Positions 6,502 through 9,635 of a DNA stretch of 9,635 nucleotides are shown here, in pieces. The position numbers were made by a program, and so were the translations under genes. The first letter of the stretch is position 1; the number at the start of each line of letters is the position of its first letter. Below the pieces are notes generated by a model. It searched no databases. It was given only the letters and a program-made list of their open reading frames with translations, and was not told the DNA's origin. Origin of the DNA: Dehalococcoidia bacterium (GTDB lineage: Bacteria > Chloroflexota > Dehalococcoidia > GIF9 > UBA5629); contig QYPU01000081.1 of assembly GCA_007280145.1 (NCBI GenBank), positions 1-9,635 of the forward strand, written 5' to 3'.

Positions 6502-7261
6502 AATCTATTTCGTCTTCGCTGACAATCAACTTGGCAGCCTCTTCCCTATTCGGACAAATCTCGAGAAAATCACAGGTTCCGCAGTAATTATTTGGGGTGG
6601 CTGAATACTCCCTCTCCATGCGTATTCTATCGACCAGGTCGATTATATAGGAAGCAACTTGGTCTAAGTCTGCAGTGGTTGGCTTAAGAGTTTGGAATTT
6701 ACCAACTTCCAAGTAAAGACAAGAGACTTTACTAATTGGCAAGTCTTGTTCTTTAGAAAGGATAAGGGCATAAATATGAAGCTGAGTTTGATTTGGTTCC
6801 GATAGCATTTTGCCAGTCTTATAGTCGATAACATGTAAACTGCCGTCAACTTCTTGGTCTACTCTGTCTATTCTGCCAGCCAAACTGATATTTGTGGAGA
6901 GTTCTACCTTATGATATTTCTCGACCATGAGCGGGGTAACCGATAAATCTTGACTCTGAGCGAACCAGCGTAATTGGTTAAGAGCCTTTTCACCCCACCT
7001 TTTCTCATCTTCTTTATCAGTAAACCCTTTGCGATTGCGCTGCCATTTCTCACGTAATAAGTGTTCAAGTTTTGAGATATTCCGCTCACAGGTTGGAACC
7101 GTAGACATAAAGTCCTTAAGCGCAGCGTGAACATGGTCACCCATAGTGAAATAAGGCCGTGGTTTTCTGTAAATATCGATCAAACCATCAATATACTGGA
7201 ATTTGTACCGCCTAGGGCACTGTTGAAACATATTTAGCTTGTAGGAAGAAGCTTCAAACAT
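6497..7261 (-). CDS. PD-(D/E)XK nuclease with probable Fe-S cluster (RecB/Cas4/AddB-like)
   Basis: A 254-residue single-domain protein of the RecB-type nuclease superfamily, expected to cut DNA ends with metal ions. Visible motifs in order are: the first cluster cysteine in CPRRYKFQYIDG (C15); the GDHVHAAL motif I (H45); GRIDRVD (D132); HVIDYKTGK (D146 and K148, the core catalytic pair); QLHIYAL (Q160, Y164), the QxxxY motif shared with RecB, AddB and Cas4; and CGTCDFLEICP (C227, C230, C236). One distant N-terminal cysteine plus three clustered C-terminal ones is the iron-staple layout that holds a 4Fe-4S cluster in AddB and Cas4. It is not a Cas4 by context, since no CRISPR or cas genes are present. 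No helicase domain is fused. The ATG at 7261 has no Shine-Dalgarno sequence, but the N-terminus aligns sensibly with the family. It is the first gene of a probable two-gene unit with rad50 and is divergent from ffh. Confidence 0.88.
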   Translation of the reverse strand: MFEASSYKLNMFQQCPRRYKFQYIDGLIDIYRKPRPYFTMGDHVHAALKDFMSTVPTCERNISKLEHLLREKWQRNRKGFTDKEDEKRWGEKALNQLRWFAQSQDLSVTPLMVEKYHKVELSTNISLAGRIDRVDQEVDGSLHVIDYKTGKMLSEPNQTQLHIYALILSKEQDLPISKVSCLYLEVGKFQTLKPTTADLDQVASYIIDLVDRIRMEREYSATPNNYCGTCDFLEICPNREEAAKLIVSEDEIDF

Positions 7262-7271
7262 ACTTAAGATG

Positions 7272-7339
7272 CTGGCAGGATAGTCTTCATCATTTTCATA
7301 TTCTTATCTCTATTTTATCACAATTGACTGCCAGGATAG
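7272..7339. repeat. Pair of 12-bp near-identical direct repeats in the divergent promoter region
   Basis: CTGGCAGGATAG (7272-7283) and CTGCCAGGATAG (7328-7339) agree at 11 of 12 positions and start 56 bp apart. The first lies in the predicted leader of the nuclease gene, the second within the spacer of the predicted ffh promoter. A shared regulator site is one explanation; duplication or chance are others. Confidence 0.45.
7295..7323 (-). promoter_or_regulatory. Candidate promoter for the nuclease-rad50 unit
   Basis: On the minus strand TTGTGA (7323-7318), a 17-nt spacer and TATGAA (7300-7295) each match sigma-70 consensus at 4 of 6 positions. The predicted start near 7288 would give a leader of about 27 nt. 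Its -35 box directly abuts the ffh -35 box. Confidence 0.35.
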
Positions 7340-7352
7340 CCTCAAGTAGAAT
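7324..7352 (+). promoter_or_regulatory. Strong candidate sigma-70 promoter for ffh
   Basis: TTGACT (7324-7329), a 17-nt spacer and TAGAAT (7347-7352) each match consensus at 5 of 6 positions. Transcription would start around 7359, only about 10 nt before the ffh ATG at 7369. This rules out the TTG at 7324 as a start codon and predicts a nearly leaderless mRNA. Confidence 0.6.
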
Positions 7353-7368
7353 ATTTGTGCAAAGACTG

Positions 7369-8700
7369 ATGTTTGAAGTTCTGACTGATAAACTGAACAA
7401 GGTACTGCATGGCCTTGGAAATAAAGGGAGGCTCAGTGAAAAGGATATTGATGATGCCTTGCGAGAGATACGTTTGGCTTTCCTGGAAGTTGATGTCAAC
7501 TTTAAAGTAGTGAAAAGTTTTCTGGGTGGAGTAAGAGAGCAGGCTTTGACTGCTGAAGTGCTGGAAAGCCTTACGCCAGCCCAGCAAATTGTAAAAATTG
7601 TCAATAAAGAACTCATAGGCATCTTGGGTAGAGAGCCCGACCATCTCAAAGCAGCCAGTCAGCCGCCTTCAATTGTCATGCTTGTCGGCTTGCAGGGTTC
7701 AGGAAAGACTACTACTGCGGCTAAGCTGGCCCTTCATCTTAAACATTCTGGGCAGCGCCCTTTGTTAGTAGCTGCTGATACCCGCCGACCGGCTGCTGTT
7801 GACCAGTTGGTAATGCTGGGCAAACAGTTAGATATACCTGTCTACAGTGAAGACGCTGAGTCAGCACCATTGGTCATTTGTCGCCAATCTTTAAGGGAGG
7901 CTAGAGAGATAGCAGCTACTTGGGTGGTTATTGATACCCAAGGGCGTCTTCATATTGATGAGGCAATGATGAAAGAGCTAGCTAAACTGAGAGCTGAAGT
8001 TCGACCTTCAGAGACGTTGCTGGTGGTTGATGCTATGACTGGGCAGGATGCAGTAAACATAGCTGAGGAATTCAATAGGGACATTGGCCTGACTGGGCTT
8101 ATTCTGACTAAAATGGATGGGGATGCCCGGGGTGGTGCTGCTCTTTCCATTAAGTTTGTCACTGGAGTCCCGATAAAGTTCATTGGCACTGGCGAAAAAG
8201 CAAATGCCCTTGAAATCTTTTACCCTGACCGCCTGGCATCCCGCATCTTAGGCATGGGGGATATGCTTACCCTTATTGAGAAGGCCGAGAAGGTTTTTGA
8301 TGAGCAGCGTGTTAAACAGATGGAGAAGAAGATACGTACCTCAGAATTCGATCTTGAAGACTTTCTGTGGCAATTAAGTCAAGTTAAGAAAATGGGAACG
8401 TTATCACAATTAATGGAAATGTTACCTGGCCTTTCAAAGCTTACTCCAAGCATGCTTGATGGAAGCCAGGAAAGCCAGATGAAAAAAATAGAGGCTGTTA
8501 TCCTATCTATGACTCCGGAAGAACGACATGCCCCGAATATTATCAATGGCAGTCGGCGGCGACGTATTGCGCAAGGCAGTGGAACTACGACCAGGGATAT
8601 CAACCAATTGCTTAATCAATTTTACCAGATACAAAAACTGACTAAAATAGCAGCAAAGGGGAGGCTACCCAAGAATTTGATGGGTATGCTCAGGCAATAA
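7369..8700 (+). CDS. ffh: Signal recognition particle GTPase Ffh (SRP54)
   Basis: A 443-residue protein that, with 4.5S/SRP RNA, recognises signal sequences on nascent chains and delivers ribosomes to the FtsY receptor at the membrane. The N domain begins MFEVLTDKLNKVLHGLG, which fixes the start at ATG 7369. The G domain contains G1 GLQGSGKT (107-114), the insertion-box-proximal DTRRPAA (137-143), G3 DTQGR (189-193), G4 TKMD (247-250) and the family segment GDARGGAA. The M domain carries the RNA-binding signature SRRRRIAQGSG (395-405) and ends in a short methionine-containing tail. The G3 motif has Gln where most Ffh proteins have Ala (DTAGR). No clear ribosome site precedes the ATG; only AAAG is nearby. 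The gene is divergent from the nuclease gene and converges on the membrane-protein gene with 8 bp between the stop codons and no clear terminator. Confidence 0.96.
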   Translation: MFEVLTDKLNKVLHGLGNKGRLSEKDIDDALREIRLAFLEVDVNFKVVKSFLGGVREQALTAEVLESLTPAQQIVKIVNKELIGILGREPDHLKAASQPPSIVMLVGLQGSGKTTTAAKLALHLKHSGQRPLLVAADTRRPAAVDQLVMLGKQLDIPVYSEDAESAPLVICRQSLREAREIAATWVVIDTQGRLHIDEAMMKELAKLRAEVRPSETLLVVDAMTGQDAVNIAEEFNRDIGLTGLILTKMDGDARGGAALSIKFVTGVPIKFIGTGEKANALEIFYPDRLASRILGMGDMLTLIEKAEKVFDEQRVKQMEKKIRTSEFDLEDFLWQLSQVKKMGTLSQLMEMLPGLSKLTPSMLDGSQESQMKKIEAVILSMTPEERHAPNIINGSRRRRIAQGSGTTTRDINQLLNQFYQIQKLTKIAAKGRLPKNLMGMLRQ

Positions 8701-8708
8701 GGAAGTTT

Positions 8709-9311
8709 TTAATCAGCAGTTCTGGTTAATCCCACAACAGTAAGCTCGCGGTTGCTGATTTCAACATTAGTTATCTCCAGTGGCCAGTCAGCTAATCTCA
8801 GCTTCAACATAATATTCACCACCTCTTCAACCCCGTTAGTCGCGGCTTGGGGCAGAGGCAGTTTACCCAAATCAAAATCTTCTATTGCTACTTTGAGGCC
8901 ACCGTCCAGAGCTTGTATTTGCCCTTTTGCTCCTATTCTGGCATCAACGCCAGGAACGTCCACTTTAGCATAAATCATAAAAGCTTCCTTGCCGAAGTTA
9001 ACCAATATCTCTCTCAATGGTAGTTCACCTTCGGCCAAAACCTCAATCAACTTGGAATTGATTTCTTTCTCAGTGATTACCAGACTCAACTCCTTTTCCT
9101 CCCCAGCATCAACTGCGTCTTTAACCTCCGTCTCGAAAGACTCGAACTTTTGGTTAAAACTTTCAAAAGCTTCACGGGATTGCCCTGGATCATACATTTC
9201 TGCTTGAATTGGAGGAGTCAGCAAATAAAGATAGTACCCCGTAACCAGAGCTATAATAACCAAAATTCCAATGATGCCAATAACGGTGATAAATCCCTTA
9301 ATCAGCTTCAT
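8709..9311 (-). CDS. Single-pass membrane protein of unknown function
   Basis: A 200-residue protein I cannot assign firmly. Residues about 7-31 form one hydrophobic helix (FITVIGIIGILVIIALVTGY) after a short positively charged start (MKLIK). This suggests a signal anchor with the remaining 165 residues outside the membrane. The outer part starts with a charged, probably helical stretch (about 45-75), then ELSLVITEKEINSKLIEVL. It continues with alternating beta-like strands (MIYAKVDVPGVDARIGAKGQIQ, LKVAIEDFDLG) and the segment LPLPQA. A 'TEKEIN..L' opening followed by strands recalls lipid-binding-like YpmS (DUF2140) and LmeA (DUF2993) proteins, but this is an impression only. The start is well supported by AGGAGG 7 nt before the ATG. 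It follows rpoD by 35 bp on the same strand and is probably in its operon. Confidence 0.8.
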   Translation of the reverse strand: MKLIKGFITVIGIIGILVIIALVTGYYLYLLTPPIQAEMYDPGQSREAFESFNQKFESFETEVKDAVDAGEEKELSLVITEKEINSKLIEVLAEGELPLREILVNFGKEAFMIYAKVDVPGVDARIGAKGQIQALDGGLKVAIEDFDLGKLPLPQAATNGVEEVVNIMLKLRLADWPLEITNVEISNRELTVVGLTRTAD

Positions 9312-9318
9312 TTGTCCT

Positions 9319-9324
9319 CCTCCT
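9319..9324 (-). promoter_or_regulatory. Strong Shine-Dalgarno for the membrane-protein gene
   Basis: AGGAGG lies 7 nt before ATG 9311 on the minus strand, within the 35-bp gap after the rpoD stop. It fixes the start and supports translation from a shared rpoD transcript. Confidence 0.75.
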
Positions 9325-9346
9325 TGTAGCTGGATGCCAGGCTGTT

Positions 9347-9635
9347 TTACTCTAGATAATCTTTAAGCCTTCGGCTTCGGCTAGGGTGGCGCAACTTGCG
9401 CAATGCTTTAGCTTCAATCTGGCGGATTCGCTCTCGGGTTACATTAAACTCCTTGCCTACCTCCTCCAGAGTTCGGGCTCGCCCATCCTCCAGTCCGAAT
9501 CTAAGTACTATAACCCTTCTCTCTCTATCGGTAAGCTCAGAAAGTATTTTGTTTAGTTGTGCCTTGAGCAACTCTCGTGAGGCAGCATCGGCTGGTGGTA
9601 AACTAGATCGGTCTTCAATGAAATCACTGAGGTAG
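9347..9635 (-). CDS. rpoD: Primary sigma factor RpoD/SigA, C-terminal part
   Basis: The open frame runs from the window edge (first full codon ending at 9634) to a TAA at 9349-9347, giving 95 residues of a gene that continues beyond the window. The N-terminal visible part (LSDFIEDRSSLPPADAASREL) is the region 3.2 linker that reaches into the RNA polymerase active-site channel. Next comes region 4.1 (LTDRERRVIVLRFGL), then the region 4.2 helix-turn-helix (TLEEVGKEFNVTRERIRQIEAKALRKLRHPSRS) that reads the promoter -35 box. The ERIRQIEAKALRKLRHP block is characteristic of group 1 (housekeeping) sigma factors, although a closely related group 2 paralogue cannot be excluded. An internal TTG at 9571 is not the real start, because the family sequence extends upstream of it. 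Confidence 0.95.
   Translation of the reverse strand, partial: YLSDFIEDRSSLPPADAASRELLKAQLNKILSELTDRERRVIVLRFGLEDGRARTLEEVGKEFNVTRERIRQIEAKALRKLRHPSRSRRLKDYLE

Noticed and set aside
6497..7261. Cas4 and a nearby CRISPR system
   Set aside because: The cysteine and QxxxY motifs resemble Cas4, but there is no repeat array or cas gene, and the gene is coupled to rad50.
7324..7368. TTG start giving a 15-residue longer Ffh
   Set aside because: It overlaps the predicted promoter, and Ffh proteins begin at the MFEVLTDKL-like segment.
8709..8729. 8-bp stem (with one G-U pair) between ffh and the membrane-protein gene as a bidirectional terminator
   Set aside because: The T-run lies before the stem on the plus strand, which is the wrong side, and the stem is AT-rich. 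It lies in the 3' coding end of the membrane-protein gene.
9391..9403. 13-bp palindrome GCGCAA-C-TTGCGC in rpoD
   Set aside because: It encodes the conserved KALRKLRH helix and is short enough to be a coding by-product.

Overview
The window looks like a bacterial chromosome segment of moderate GC, most likely from a Chloroflexota lineage of the Dehalococcoidia type. That placement is an inference: it rests on the mix of acyl-CoA enzymes, a GAF/HisKA sensor-kinase remnant with an LHSIRGF-type H-box, and the overall style of the Ffh and RpoD proteins. It was not tested by any search. I found no tRNA, rRNA, CRISPR array, insertion sequence or prophage gene.

Left part (1-2818, plus strand). The window opens in the last 58 codons of an acetyl-CoA synthetase-like enzyme. 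A roughly 360-bp gap follows with no intact gene; it holds an 8-bp hairpin and a recognisable scrap of a histidine kinase in which a GAF-domain end is joined directly to the phospho-acceptor H-box. Next come a complete PilB/GspE-type assembly ATPase, with no other pilus genes beside it, and an enoyl-CoA hydratase-family gene that stops about 100 residues early.

Middle part (2874-7261, minus strand). A 3-hydroxyacyl-CoA dehydrogenase has its own likely promoter. Upstream of it lies a two-gene DNA-repair unit: a PD-(D/E)XK nuclease with four cysteines suited to an iron-sulfur cluster, followed by a Rad50/SbcC ATPase with a zinc hook. No Mre11/SbcD gene lies in this unit. A 23-bp near-perfect palindrome followed by five T's sits inside rad50 and resembles an intrinsic terminator facing antisense to the gene.

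Right part (7262-9635). ffh (SRP GTPase) is transcribed rightwards, divergently from the nuclease, from a short shared region in which the two predicted -35 boxes touch. The predicted ffh leader is only about 10 nt, with no Shine-Dalgarno sequence. Converging on ffh from the right are the end of the main sigma factor gene rpoD, which runs off the window, and a small single-pass membrane protein of unknown function probably in the same operon.

Functionally the window mixes housekeeping (RpoD, Ffh), genome maintenance (Rad50 and nuclease), acyl-CoA metabolism (acetyl-CoA synthetase, hydratase remnant, dehydrogenase) and surface assembly (PilB). I see no obvious new multi-gene defence system. 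The best candidate for something unusual is the Rad50 plus Fe-S nuclease pair.
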